This document shows, in pieces, positions 35,778 through 45,148 of a DNA stretch of 59,871 nucleotides; position 1 is the first letter of the stretch; each line of letters starts with the position of its first letter. This DNA comes from Sphingomonas yabuuchiae. GTDB lineage: Bacteria; Pseudomonadota; Alphaproteobacteria; Sphingomonadales; Sphingomonadaceae. The position numbers and the translations under genes were made by a program. The DNA is taken from positions 1 through 59,871 of the forward strand of contig NZ_LDTF01000062.1 in assembly GCF_001477495.1 (NCBI RefSeq), written 5' to 3'. The notes beneath the pieces are model-generated. The model did not search any database. It was not told where the DNA came from and was given only the letters and a program-made list of their open reading frames with translations.

Positions 35778-36712
35778 TCGACGATATCGCCTGTCGCTGG
35801 GCCGCAGCGATCGACCGGGGCTTGGATAGCGACGAGGAGGCCATGCTGGCCGCGTGGCTGGCGGAGGATGGTCGGCACCGGGGGGCTCTTCTGCGCGCAA
35901 CAGCGGCCCTGAGTCTGCTTGATCGTGCCCGCGCATTGTCGGGGCTTTCGGGAGACGAGGAGGTCCCGCGTGGAGATCGACGCCATTGGCGGCGGTGGGG
36001 CGGCGGCGCGATGGCGGCCGCGCTCGTCGCCGGGCTGAGCCTCGGGTTCTGGCCCGACCGGGCGGAGCGTATCGATACGCGGATCGGCGAAATCCGGCGG
36101 ATGCCGCTCGCCGACGGATCGGTCGCGCTCGTCAACAGCGGTACGACCCTGCGCGTGGCCTTTACACCCGCCGAGCGGCATATCGATGTCAGCAAGGGCG
36201 AGGCCTGGTTCCAGGTCGCGCATAATCCGAAGCGGCCATTCGTGGTGGCGAGCGGATCCTATCGGGTCCAGGCGGTCGGCACGGCCTTCGATGTCCGACG
36301 GGAGGGCGAAGCCGCCCGTGTGGTGGTGACGAAGGGGGCCGTGAAAATCTGGTCGGTCGACAGCGTCGAACCCCCGCGCCGCGTGTCCGCGGGCGAATGG
36401 GCGGTCTTGCATCCCGGCCGGATGGCCGTGCGGGCGATGGAGCCCCAGGCCTCGGACCAGCAGTTGGCGTGGCGGGAAGGGCGCATCGTGCTCGACGATA
36501 TGACGCTCGGGCAGGCGGTGGCGGAGTTCAACCGCTACAACAACGACAAGCTGGAGGTCGCGCCGCAATTGGCCGGGCGGCGGGTCGTAGGCTGGTTCCG
36601 CATCTACGATGTCGACGGCTTCGCGGCCGCCAGCGCTGCCATGGTCGATGGTCGAGTCGAGCGTAACCAGGTGCCCGGCAAGGGCGATGTGACCCGGATT
36701 ATTCCCCAGTAA
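35774..36712 (+). CDS. FecR-family anti-sigma / sigma-regulator protein
   Basis: This 312-residue inner-membrane protein has an N-terminal cytoplasmic sigma-binding domain (about 1-70, with AAWLAEDGRHRGALLRATAA), one transmembrane helix (about 75-92, GGAMAAALVAGLSLGFW), a periplasmic FecR domain (about 98-200, containing LADGSVALVNSGTTLRV and SKGEAWFQVAHNPKRPFVV) and a C-terminal DUF4974-like secretin/STN-fold domain (LDDMTLGQAVAEFNRYNN). It carries the signal from the receptor's STN domain to the sigma factor. Translational coupling to the sigma gene is standard. Confidence 0.91.
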   Translation: MIDDIACRWAAAIDRGLDSDEEAMLAAWLAEDGRHRGALLRATAALSLLDRARALSGLSGDEEVPRGDRRHWRRWGGGAMAAALVAGLSLGFWPDRAERIDTRIGEIRRMPLADGSVALVNSGTTLRVAFTPAERHIDVSKGEAWFQVAHNPKRPFVVASGSYRVQAVGTAFDVRREGEAARVVVTKGAVKIWSVDSVEPPRRVSAGEWAVLHPGRMAVRAMEPQASDQQLAWREGRIVLDDMTLGQAVAEFNRYNNDKLEVAPQLAGRRVVGWFRIYDVDGFAAASAAMVDGRVERNQVPGKGDVTRIIPQ

Positions 36713-36741
36713 AACCGTTTTGAAAAATTTGGCGACGTGGT

Positions 36742-36770
36742 GACGGAAACGGGGCGGCCGCGCATCCTTT
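36742..36770 (+). promoter_or_regulatory. Candidate FecI-type promoter before the TonB receptor gene
   Basis: GACGGAAAC (36742-36750) and TCCTTT (36765-36770) resemble the GGAAAT / TCCTTT elements of the E. coli fecA promoter, and lie 49 bases before the receptor start. The spacer between hexamers is 14 bases, shorter than in fecA, so this is tentative. GACGGAAAT also occurs upstream of the sigma gene (35144). Confidence 0.35.
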
Positions 36771-36818
36771 GGATCAGCGCCGTATGAAGCGCGTCAAAAA
36801 ATTTCTGGGAGGGGTGCC

Positions 36819-39701
36819 ATGCGAAGCCAGATTCTGACCATTCCGCTTGTGTCGACCATAGCGATTGTCGCCGGGATCGCGTCGCCCGCCGTCGCCGCGC
36901 AATCGACGGTCCGCAATTTCGACATTCCCCGTCAGCCCGCAACAACCGGACTGGTTCGCTTCGCGCAGCAGGCAGGGATTCAAATCCTCGCACCGAGCGA
37001 TGTGACGCGCGGCCAGACCGTGTCGGCCGTCAAAGGACAGCTGAGCATCGAGGAAGGGCTGAAGCGATTGATCGGGCCCAGCCATCTGCGGCTGGTGTCG
37101 TTCGACGGGCGGACGGCGGTGATCGGGGCGGGTAAGCCGGCGGCGACGCGGACGGTGGGCTACACCCTGCCACAGGACGCTGGACCCCGACCGGGCAGCA
37201 CGCCTGCTGCCATGGTGGACGATGGTTCGGCCGCCGACAATGTGCAGGCCGATGATGGGGCGCAGAACGAGATCATCGTAACCGGCAACACGTCGGACCG
37301 TCGGACGCTGTTCAACTCCTCATCCAACGTCACGCTGGCCAGCGCGGCGGACCTGCTGCGCAAGGCTCCTCGTTCAACGGCCGAGACGCTGGAACTGGTG
37401 CCCGGCGTTTTCGTCGAGGGCACGGCGGGGCCGATCTCGAACAACTATTCCGTGCGCGGCCTGCGCGGCGGCGGCCAGACCTTCATCACGCTGGAAGAGG
37501 ATGGCATGCCGATCCTCTATGGCGGGGGCGGCGCGGACTTCTATTTCCAGAACGACATCACCATCAACCGCCTTGAGGCGGTCGAGGGCGGCACGTCGGG
37601 CGTACTGGCCCCCAATGGCGCGGGCGCGACGATCAATTTCATCTCGCTGAAGCCTAACCATGACAAGGCGACGGCGATGGTGCGCTACACCGGCACCACC
37701 TATGGCGACCTGCGCGCCGATGGCTATTTCTCGGCGCCCATCGCCGATGGCTGGGCGTTCAACGTCGGCGGCTATGTGACCTCTCAAAAGGGTGTCCGCC
37801 GTACGCCGTTTACCTTCAACGCCTATGACGTGAAGGCGATGCTGGAGAAGAAATTCTCCAATGGCGGGCTCGTCCGCTTCACCGTGAAGCATGGCGACAA
37901 GCATTTCCCCTATTACGCCGGGATGCCGTTCCGCGTAGCGGCGGACGGCACGATCAGCAGCGTGCCCGGCCTGGACCTGCAGCGTGACGATGCGGGCGGG
38001 CGCGGCTTTACCCAGTTCCTGGTGCCCAACGCGCCCGCGACCGGCGAGAGTCTGCGCCGGTTCAGTTCGGCCGAGGGTATCCATGTGAAGGCCAACACCT
38101 ATCGCATCGATGTCGAGGTACCGGTCAGCCCCAGCCTGCGCCTGTTCGGCCGCGCGCGCTATCTGGACGGGTCCTATGATTTCAACGGCATCTTCCCGGG
38201 CAGCGGGTCGGGAACCGCGGGCCTGACCTCGGCGCTCAACTATCTGACGCCCGCGTCTTCGCCATTGGCCGGGCTGACCCCGCTTCAGGGTTCGCCGCTG
38301 ACCTATTTTCAGGTTGCGGCGCTCCGCTTCCCCGGCGTCGCGCAATATGGCCTGCGCAACATCCGCACGGGGCAGGTGATTGCGGCATCGAATACTGCCG
38401 CGCTCAACGCCCTAAACGGCAATGGTCTGCTCCAGCAGACGGTGCTCAATCACCAGACGCTGAAGACCAAGGATTTCGGTAGTGACTTCGGCGCGAAATG
38501 GGATTTCGGCGGCGGCAATATCGACAACTCGCTGACCGTCGGCGGCATGGTCTATAATGTCCGTCGCTCCAACAACCAGTCCGCGGTGGCGACCGTGCTG
38601 AACGATGTTCGCAACGACTCGAACGTCTATGACATGGTCGCGCTGAATGCGGCAGGCGGCGTGCTGGGCTCGCTGACCAACAACGGCATGGTCAATTACG
38701 GCAATTGGGGGCAGGGCCTGTTCAACGATGAAGTGACGTCGCTGTCGGCCTATTTCAACGACGAATTGACCATCGGCGACCGGCTGCATATCGACTTCGG
38801 TGCCCGCTATGAGCATCAGCATGTCCGGGTCGACATCGGCAACAGCGCCGCCGTCAACGCCGCCGTGCCCGCGGGAACGCCGGGCCTGTACGACAATGTC
38901 GGCAGCACGTTCAGCGGCACCTATACCCGCCAGACCGCCAATTATTCCGACTGGGCCTATACGGCGGGCATCAATTACGAGCTGACCGACCATGTCGCCC
39001 TGTATGTGCGCGGCGCGCATGGGTTCCAGACCAATGGCGGCGACACCGGCGGCACCCATGCGCCGTCCGGGCTGACGCTGTACGAAGGCGGCGTGCGGTT
39101 CAAGGCCAACGGCTTCAACGCCTCGGCCATCGGCTTCCGCACGGAGTTCCGCGACCAGTCCTATCAGTTCATCAACCCGGCCAATCCGGCACAGGCGAGC
39201 AATGCGCTGGCGGACAATTTCACTAATGGCGTGCAGCTGGATGCGACGCTGCGCCCGGTCGAGTTCTTCAGCCTGAACGTGCAGGGCGTCTATCAGGACC
39301 CCAAGCTCAGCAATCTGCGCTTCAACGGCGTGGCCCAGCCCCAATATGACGGCAATACGCCGGAGCGTACGCCCAAGAAGCTGCTGACCGTCACCCCGTC
39401 CTTCGTCCTGCCCGGCGGGCTGGGCGAGATTTACGGGCGGTACAAATATGTCGGCAAGATCTTCGCCGACAGCGGCAACGGCATTGCGCTGCCCGAATAC
39501 GGGGTCTTCTCGATCGGGGCGAGCATCGACGCCACGCCACGCCTGAACCTGTCGGTCAGCGTCGACAACCTGACCGATGTGAAGGGCTTTACCGAGGGCA
39601 ATCCGCGTCAGGGGCAGACGCAGACGATCGTGGACGGCTATTTCTATGGCCGCGCGATCATCGGGCGCAATGCGCTGTTCAGCGCGACGCTGAAGCTGTG
39701 A
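36819..39701 (+). CDS. TonB-dependent outer-membrane receptor with STN signalling domain
   Basis: This 960-residue outer-membrane transporter has a signal peptide (cleavage near ASPAVAA, residue 27) and an STN domain at about 30-105 (STVRNFDIPRQPATTGLVRF, ending VSFDGRTAVIGAG) that talks to FecR. After a low-complexity linker come the TonB box-like NEIIVTGN (about 150), the plug (ETLELVPGVFVEGTAGPISN, NNYSVRGLRGGG) and a 22-strand barrel ending in the aromatic-terminated NALFSATLKL. The ligand is not a siderophore for certain; in sphingomonads such receptors often import oligosaccharides. A GGGAGGGG ribosome site precedes the ATG. The stop overlaps the next gene (GTGA). Confidence 0.93.
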   Translation: MRSQILTIPLVSTIAIVAGIASPAVAAQSTVRNFDIPRQPATTGLVRFAQQAGIQILAPSDVTRGQTVSAVKGQLSIEEGLKRLIGPSHLRLVSFDGRTAVIGAGKPAATRTVGYTLPQDAGPRPGSTPAAMVDDGSAADNVQADDGAQNEIIVTGNTSDRRTLFNSSSNVTLASAADLLRKAPRSTAETLELVPGVFVEGTAGPISNNYSVRGLRGGGQTFITLEEDGMPILYGGGGADFYFQNDITINRLEAVEGGTSGVLAPNGAGATINFISLKPNHDKATAMVRYTGTTYGDLRADGYFSAPIADGWAFNVGGYVTSQKGVRRTPFTFNAYDVKAMLEKKFSNGGLVRFTVKHGDKHFPYYAGMPFRVAADGTISSVPGLDLQRDDAGGRGFTQFLVPNAPATGESLRRFSSAEGIHVKANTYRIDVEVPVSPSLRLFGRARYLDGSYDFNGIFPGSGSGTAGLTSALNYLTPASSPLAGLTPLQGSPLTYFQVAALRFPGVAQYGLRNIRTGQVIAASNTAALNALNGNGLLQQTVLNHQTLKTKDFGSDFGAKWDFGGGNIDNSLTVGGMVYNVRRSNNQSAVATVLNDVRNDSNVYDMVALNAAGGVLGSLTNNGMVNYGNWGQGLFNDEVTSLSAYFNDELTIGDRLHIDFGARYEHQHVRVDIGNSAAVNAAVPAGTPGLYDNVGSTFSGTYTRQTANYSDWAYTAGINYELTDHVALYVRGAHGFQTNGGDTGGTHAPSGLTLYEGGVRFKANGFNASAIGFRTEFRDQSYQFINPANPAQASNALADNFTNGVQLDATLRPVEFFSLNVQGVYQDPKLSNLRFNGVAQPQYDGNTPERTPKKLLTVTPSFVLPGGLGEIYGRYKYVGKIFADSGNGIALPEYGVFSIGASIDATPRLNLSVSVDNLTDVKGFTEGNPRQGQTQTIVDGYFYGRAIIGRNALFSATLKL

Positions 39702-41734
39702 GGGGGAAGGCGGGGTTGCGGCTGTCGCTGGGGCTGGCCGTCTTGCTGAGTCTGACCGGCGCGGCACCGGTCGAGCATTATGCGTTGCGCGAGGGGCTGA
39801 ACATCAACAGCTTCACGCGCTCCGGCCGGGTCGCGGCGCATGTCGTGCTGCGATCGGGCAAGCAGCCCCGCCTGCTCGTCGCCTTCCCGGCGGGCAATAG
39901 CGGCACCGCCCTGTGGTTCGGGCCGCTGGCCCGGGACGCGGAGTGGCGGCTGGAGGGAGAGCCTCAGCCGGTCACGCTCAGCGATGCGAAGGGGCGGCCG
40001 TTCCACGGCGTACGCTTTACCGTGACGATCGATGCGGATCGCCTGGTTCCGCGTCAGGCCGTGCTGTCGAGCATCCGTGTCATCCGCGACTATCAGGCGC
40101 TAGGTACCGCCCCCGCCGAGGTGCTGACCCCAGCCCGAACGAGCGCCGACACGATCCGCTGGTCGCGCGAACGGCTGGACGGCGCGGCGGGCTATGACCT
40201 GTCGATGACGGTCACAGACGGGCGGATCGAAGGCGGCGCGATCGTGGCGGGGAAGGGCGGGACGATCCGCTTCGCCGTGACGGCGCTGACCGGCGAGACG
40301 CCGCTGACCCCGCGCGGGGGGGCGGACCTGCTGAACGCCAAGGCGCAGCCCGATCAGGGCGCCCGCAACGCGCTGACCTTCCTCAGCTATGCCGAGAAGT
40401 TCCTGGCCGGATCGTGGCGGTTCGATACCTATTTCGGGCGTGATACGCTGATGTCGGTCCGGCTGTTGATGCCTGCGCTGCAACCGGCGGCGGTGGAGAC
40501 TGGGCTCTCTTCGGTACTGGTACGCCTGTCGCCGCAGGGCGAGGTTGCGCATGAGGAGGATATCGGCGAGTTCGCGATCCTCGACCACCGCAAGGCCGAT
40601 GCCAGTTCGTCGGACGCGCCGGTCTATAACTACAACATGGTCGACAGCGACTATATGCTGGCACCGGTCGCGCGGGCGTGGCTGCTCGACGATCCCCGGG
40701 GGCGGGCGCGGGCGGCGGCGTTCCTGTCGCAGCGGGTGAATGGCGAGACGCTGGGTGCGCGGATGGTGCGCAATCTCCGCTTCGTCCTGCGCCAGGCCCA
40801 GCCCTTTGCCCGTGATCCGGTCCCGGCGACGCTGATCGCGCTGAAGCCCGGCATGGATGCGGGCGAATGGCGGGACAGCAATGATGGACTGGCGGGTGGG
40901 CGCATTCCCTATGACGTCAACGCCGTGCTGGTGCCAGCCGCGCTGGATTCGGCGGCGGCGCTGGAGGCAAGTGGGCTGCTACGCCCCTACCTGATCGGAG
41001 CGGATGCCAAGGCGTTTGCCGAGGCACGGGCCGTGGCCGATATCTGGCGGGCCAAGGCCCCGCCGCTGTTCGACGTCACCCTGGCCCCCGCCGAGGCGCG
41101 CCGGGCGGTCACCCGCTATGCCAGCATGATCGGCGTACCGGACGCGCCCGCGCTGGCGGCGATCGGCGACGCGCCGGTCCGCTTCCCGGCCATTGCACTG
41201 GATGCGCAAGGGCGACCGATCCCGGTGCAGAACAGCGATCCCGGTTTCGCGCTGCTCTTCGACCGGCCGTCAGCCGAGGCGCTGAAAGTCATGACGAGTG
41301 GGTTCCGCGACGCCTTCCCGGCGGGGCTGCGCACGGGGGCGGGGATGCTGGTTGCCAATCCGGCCTTTGCCGACGCGGCGATCCAGCGCAAATTCTCGCC
41401 CAATGCCTATCACGGCACGGTGGTGTGGAGCTGGCAGCAGGCGCTGGTCGCGGCGGGGCTGGCCCGGCAATTGGAACGGCGCGACCTGCCCGCCGATGTC
41501 CGCGCATCGCTGGCCCGCGCGCAATCCTGCCTGTGGGACGGGATCGAGGCGACGCGCAGCGTGCAAAGTTCCGAGCTATGGTCGTGGCGCTATGCCGATG
41601 GCCGCTATCAGGTCGTGCCCTTCGGGGCGGCGGGTGCCGATGTCGACGAGTCCAACGCGGCGCAGTTGTGGAGTACCGTCTATCTCGCGCTGCGTCGCCC
41701 GGCGGGGCAGGCGGTCGCCTGTTCGGCCCGTTGA
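39698..41734 (+). CDS. Secreted (alpha/alpha)6-barrel glycosidase-like protein
   Basis: This 678-residue exported protein begins with GTG overlapping the receptor stop by four bases. The signal peptide is LRLSLGLAVLLSLTGAAP. The first 220 residues are beta-rich; the remainder looks like a six-hairpin glycosidase barrel related to glycogen-debranching or GH15/GH63-type enzymes, with SYAEKFLAGSWRFDTYFGRD near 235, the acidic pair GEVAHEEDIGEFAILDH near 292, NYNMVDSDYMLAPVARAWLL and YHGTVVWSWQQALVAAGLAR. Catalytic acids are expected among Asp/Glu of these blocks but are not proven. It probably trims the glycan or glycoside that the receptor senses. Confidence 0.72.
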   Translation: MRGKAGLRLSLGLAVLLSLTGAAPVEHYALREGLNINSFTRSGRVAAHVVLRSGKQPRLLVAFPAGNSGTALWFGPLARDAEWRLEGEPQPVTLSDAKGRPFHGVRFTVTIDADRLVPRQAVLSSIRVIRDYQALGTAPAEVLTPARTSADTIRWSRERLDGAAGYDLSMTVTDGRIEGGAIVAGKGGTIRFAVTALTGETPLTPRGGADLLNAKAQPDQGARNALTFLSYAEKFLAGSWRFDTYFGRDTLMSVRLLMPALQPAAVETGLSSVLVRLSPQGEVAHEEDIGEFAILDHRKADASSSDAPVYNYNMVDSDYMLAPVARAWLLDDPRGRARAAAFLSQRVNGETLGARMVRNLRFVLRQAQPFARDPVPATLIALKPGMDAGEWRDSNDGLAGGRIPYDVNAVLVPAALDSAAALEASGLLRPYLIGADAKAFAEARAVADIWRAKAPPLFDVTLAPAEARRAVTRYASMIGVPDAPALAAIGDAPVRFPAIALDAQGRPIPVQNSDPGFALLFDRPSAEALKVMTSGFRDAFPAGLRTGAGMLVANPAFADAAIQRKFSPNAYHGTVVWSWQQALVAAGLARQLERRDLPADVRASLARAQSCLWDGIEATRSVQSSELWSWRYADGRYQVVPFGAAGADVDESNAAQLWSTVYLALRRPAGQAVACSAR

Positions 41735-41773
41735 TGCTCGCAGGCACGGGGATGATGGGCTAGGCTCGCGGTC

Positions 41774-43249
41774 ATGACGGACAAGCGTATTCGCCGGATC
41801 GTGATCATGGGCGGGGGGACGGCGGGCTGGATGACGGCCGCCGCCCTGTCGCGCGCGCTGGCGGGGCAGGGTGTCGCCATTACTTTGGTCGAGTCCGATG
41901 CGATCGGCACCATCGGCGTCGGCGAGGCGACGATTCCGACCATCCACTGGTTCAACCAGATCATCGGCCTGGACGAGCGCCAATTCATGGCCGAGACCCA
42001 GGCGACGGTGAAGCTCGGCATCGAGTTCGTCGGCTGGAACGGGGAAGGGAGCCGCTATTTCCATCCCTTCGGCACGTTCGGGCCACCGGGCGACGGGGCG
42101 ATGTTCCTCCACCGCCTGATCCGCGCCCGCGCCGATGGCGACATGGCCCCGACCGAGGCCTATTCGCTGACCGTGCAGGCGGCACGTGCGGGTCGGTTCA
42201 CGCTCCCGGTGAACGATCGCCGCTCGCTGCTGTCGACGCTGGGCTATGCCTATCATTTCGATGCCGGGCTCTATGCGCGCTATCTGCGCGTACTGGCCGA
42301 GCGTGGCGGTGTGCGCCGGATCGAAGGCGTGGTCGCGTCGGTGCAGCAGGATGGCGAGAGCGCATCCGTCCGGTCGCTGACGCTGGACGACGGGCAGGTC
42401 GTGGCCGGGGACCTCTTCATCGACTGTTCGGGGCTGCGCGCGCTGCTGATCGGCCAGACGCTGGGTGTCGCTTTTGACGACTGGTCGCATTGGCTGCCCT
42501 GCGACCGGGCCTGGGCGGCGCCCAGTGCGGCGGAGAGCGATCGCACGCCCTATACCCGCGCGACGGCGGCCGAGGCGGGGTGGCGCTGGCGCATTCCGCT
42601 CCAGCACCGGGTCGGCAACGGCTATGTCTTTTCCAGCCGGTTCCAGGACGAAGAGGCGGCGCGTGCCTCGCTCCTCGCCGGGATGGACGGTGCCCCGCTC
42701 GCCGAACCGCGTCTGATCCGCTTCATCCCCGGCATGCGGCGGGAGGCGTGGCGGGCCAATGTCGTCGCGATCGGCCTGTCGAGCGGCTTCCTCGAACCGC
42801 TGGAATCGACCAGCATCCACCTCATTCAGAGCGGGATCGCCAAGCTGTTGTCGCTTTTCCCCGCCCGTGATTGTTCGCCCCTGCTGGCGCGTCAGTTCAA
42901 CCGGGTATTCGGGCAGGAGATGCTGGACGTACGCGATTTCCTGATCCTGCATTACCACGCGACTACGGGCCGCGACGAACCGATGTGGCGCGAGCGGCAG
43001 AAGATGGCGATCCCCGATACGCTGGCGGAGAAGCTGGCGCATTTTCGAAGCTCGGGCCGGATCGTCCTGTCGAGTGACGAGCTGTTCCGCGATGCCAGCT
43101 GGTTCGCGGTACTCGACGGCCAGGGAGAGCGTCCAGGCGATCATAACCCACTGGTCGAGGTCGTCGGGCGCGACAACAATCTGCACCAACTGGCCGCGTT
43201 GCGAGCGGAGATCGCGAAGACGGCCACGGCCATGCCGCCTCTCCCGTAA
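41774..43249 (+). CDS. Flavin-dependent tryptophan-halogenase-family protein
   Basis: This 491-residue protein has the full set of halogenase landmarks: FAD motif GGGTAGW at about residue 13, GVGEATIPT near 53, the conserved Lys in ATVKLGIEFVGW near 79, WxWxIP as GWRWRIPLQHR near 269, and EPLEST near 341. Family members halogenate Trp or other arenes via HOCl carried by the Lys. In sphingomonads and Caulobacter many such genes sit beside TonB receptors and carbohydrate genes, where the true substrate is unknown. It begins 39 bases after the glycosidase-like gene, so a four- or five-gene transcript with the receptor is likely. A hairpin lies 170 bases past the stop. Confidence 0.88.
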   Translation: MTDKRIRRIVIMGGGTAGWMTAAALSRALAGQGVAITLVESDAIGTIGVGEATIPTIHWFNQIIGLDERQFMAETQATVKLGIEFVGWNGEGSRYFHPFGTFGPPGDGAMFLHRLIRARADGDMAPTEAYSLTVQAARAGRFTLPVNDRRSLLSTLGYAYHFDAGLYARYLRVLAERGGVRRIEGVVASVQQDGESASVRSLTLDDGQVVAGDLFIDCSGLRALLIGQTLGVAFDDWSHWLPCDRAWAAPSAAESDRTPYTRATAAEAGWRWRIPLQHRVGNGYVFSSRFQDEEAARASLLAGMDGAPLAEPRLIRFIPGMRREAWRANVVAIGLSSGFLEPLESTSIHLIQSGIAKLLSLFPARDCSPLLARQFNRVFGQEMLDVRDFLILHYHATTGRDEPMWRERQKMAIPDTLAEKLAHFRSSGRIVLSSDELFRDASWFAVLDGQGERPGDHNPLVEVVGRDNNLHQLAALRAEIAKTATAMPPLP

Positions 43250-43573
43250 GGACACCGTCAAATCGAACAGACTGGGCCAGTGCTTGAGGCGGCCGAACAT
43301 GACGTCGATGCGGCGGCGGCGTCGTGGCCTCGAACGCCGACCGCCTCCTATGTGTTGGGCGTGTCATCCAGCGGTGCCGCCACGCCGATGACCCCAAATT
43401 CAGCAATTTGAGCAGAATGCGGTTTTGTCGAAAGCACCAAAACCGCGTATAAAAATGGTAATCGTCTGACGGTTGGAGCCGAAGGCCGCGCTTCGCATCG
43501 CCGGACAGGCCCGATTGCAATCGCCCGCCAGGTGGACGATCGTTTTTGCGTTATAGCGAGAGGTGACAACCGG
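43250..43573. other. Intergenic region with a hairpin
   Basis: About 320 bases lie between the halogenase and J-domain genes. It contains AAATT-CAGC-AATTT (near 43396-43409) and the stronger stem-loop at 43419-43446. GTATAAAAATGG follows at about 43446-43457, which could be part of a promoter for the J-domain gene. No gene was recognised. Confidence 0.5.
43419..43446. terminator. Stem-loop downstream of the halogenase gene
   Basis: GCGGTTTTG (43419-43427) pairs perfectly with CAAAACCGC (43438-43446). No T-run follows on either strand, so it may be a weak terminator or a regulatory hairpin before the J-domain gene. Confidence 0.45.
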
Positions 43574-44110
43574 ATGGCTTCATCACCCGATTATTATGCC
43601 GTTCTTGGGGTATCCTCGACGGCAAGTCGCGAAACCATTCACGCCGCGTGGAAGGCGCTGCTCCGTCAATATCACCCCGATGCCAATCATGGCGCGGACG
43701 TTTCGGCTCGCGCGAAAGAGATCAACGAAGCGTATGCCGTTTTGGGGAAGAAAGACGCCCGCGCCGCCTATGATCGCTTGCAGCCCGGGCCATCCATCGA
43801 TCAGGCTATGGCGGATCGCCCGCTTCACCCGAGGAAGGTTGGCCGGCGGCCGATGCGACCTCACCCATCCATGCAGCCCAGCGGAAGCTTTTCGCAGCCG
43901 CTGGAGACCAGCGGATGGCTGATGGGTCTTTTTCTGCTGCTCCTCACCACCGCTCCATTGGCTACGATTCTGGTGCTATGTTACGAGGAGTCCGGGTCGG
44001 CATCTGCGGCTGGACATAGCGTGGAGGTTCACCATGGATCTCCGCCTGCCGCCAAAGCTATCCGCACTTTGTCGCGCACGAAGCTCGGGCTTGGACATTC
44101 TGCTCCCTGA
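43574..44110 (+). CDS. J-domain (DnaJ-like) protein with C-terminal membrane helix
   Basis: This 178-residue protein has an N-terminal J domain (about 5-70) with YYAVLGVSSTASRETIHAAW, the essential HPD motif in YHPDANHG, and KEINEAYAVLGKKDARAAYD. A basic Pro-rich linker and one membrane helix (about 121-142, GLFLLLLTTAPLATILVLCY) follow, then a short polar tail. J domains stimulate DnaK-type chaperones; the membrane anchor implies a co-chaperone acting at the inner membrane. There is no Gly/Phe or zinc domain. ATG at 43574 starts the J domain directly; an upstream in-frame start at 43532 adds no domain. Confidence 0.85.
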   Translation: MASSPDYYAVLGVSSTASRETIHAAWKALLRQYHPDANHGADVSARAKEINEAYAVLGKKDARAAYDRLQPGPSIDQAMADRPLHPRKVGRRPMRPHPSMQPSGSFSQPLETSGWLMGLFLLLLTTAPLATILVLCYEESGSASAAGHSVEVHHGSPPAAKAIRTLSRTKLGLGHSAP

Positions 44111-44200
44111 CAAGCAGTCATCATGCGGGCATCACGACCTGGTCTCGTGCTTCCTCCGGAGGTCCCGCTTCACCTGACAACACCCTGCAACCGGCAGGAG

Positions 44201-45148
44201 CTATGCCAGATCCAGCATCCAAAGATGTGCGCCGCCCGTCACAAACAGGCGTGTCTCCTGGATATCGAACGTGCAATTGCTGCACGTCCCGGGCGTCGGT
44301 ACGGTGGCGAGATGCGTGCCGGCGGAGTCGAACAGTTCGACGCCCTTTGCCGAACTGCTCCATAACCAGCCGCGCCGATCGACGCTGAAGCCATCGGGTA
44401 TCCCCTCGGCCACCGTCGCGAACCGGCGTCGGTTCGACAGCGTGGTCCCGTCCCAGTCGAATGCATAGATCGCGACTTCACCTTCACCATGCTCGGGCGT
44501 CTGCGAGGCATAGAATATGCGCTGGTCGGGCGAGAAGGCGAGGCCATTGGGCTGCACCATGTCGACCATCCGCTGCACGGAGCCGTCCTTGCCGATCCGA
44601 CAGATCGCCGTGCGCCCACTTTCCGAACGACCGGGCACGCCCTGTTTGGGATTTTCCAGCCCGAAGGTCGGGTCACTGAACCAGATTGCCCCATCGGGGG
44701 CGACGATCAGGTCGTTGGGCGCGTTGAGGCGGCTGCCCTCTGCCGCCCATGCAATTGGGGTCGTGACACCTTTACCGTCGGACCGGCTGATCGCGCGGCG
44801 ACCATGTTCGCAGTGCACCAGCGTTCCGTCCGGCAGCACGGCATTGCCGTTGATGAACGGCGTTGCATCGAGGAGTACGTCCACCGCACCGTCCTCGCGC
44901 CAGCCCAGCACGCGGCGGCCGACGATGTCGCTCCACACCAGCGTCCGCTCGCGCGGCCACCATATGGGTCCTTCGCTCCAGCTTGCCTGATCGTACAGCG
45001 TGACGAGCCTGGCGTTACCGAGCACCGCGTGAGCATCGGCATGATGGATCACTGGTGGTGCCACCTCGGTCGGCTCGGGCGGCCCGGGCGGACGCAGTCT
45101 TGCCGGTATCAGCAGCGGGGCGAGCGGCGGCGTCCGTGCGTCCGTCAT
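44201..45148 (-). CDS. SMP-30/gluconolactonase family lactonase
   Basis: This 315-residue beta-propeller protein is of the SMP-30 family, which opens sugar lactones using a divalent metal. Metal-ligand blocks are SWSEGPIWWPRERTLVWSDI (Glu), RLNAPNDLIVAPDGAIWFSD (Asn), and AEGIPDGFSVDRRGWLW (Asp). The N-terminal 35 residues are Pro-rich and not predicted to be a signal. ATG at 45148 overlaps the cupin stop by four bases (ATGA). It is probably cytoplasmic and works with the cupin in lactone or sugar-acid metabolism. Confidence 0.87.
   Translation of the reverse strand: MTDARTPPLAPLLIPARLRPPGPPEPTEVAPPVIHHADAHAVLGNARLVTLYDQASWSEGPIWWPRERTLVWSDIVGRRVLGWREDGAVDVLLDATPFINGNAVLPDGTLVHCEHGRRAISRSDGKGVTTPIAWAAEGSRLNAPNDLIVAPDGAIWFSDPTFGLENPKQGVPGRSESGRTAICRIGKDGSVQRMVDMVQPNGLAFSPDQRIFYASQTPEHGEGEVAIYAFDWDGTTLSNRRRFATVAEGIPDGFSVDRRGWLWSSSAKGVELFDSAGTHLATVPTPGTCSNCTFDIQETRLFVTGGAHLWMLDLA

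Noticed and set aside
43419..43446. Riboswitch or leader RNA before the J-domain gene
   Set aside because: Only one simple hairpin is present, with no conserved aptamer-like structure or terminator/antiterminator pair visible.
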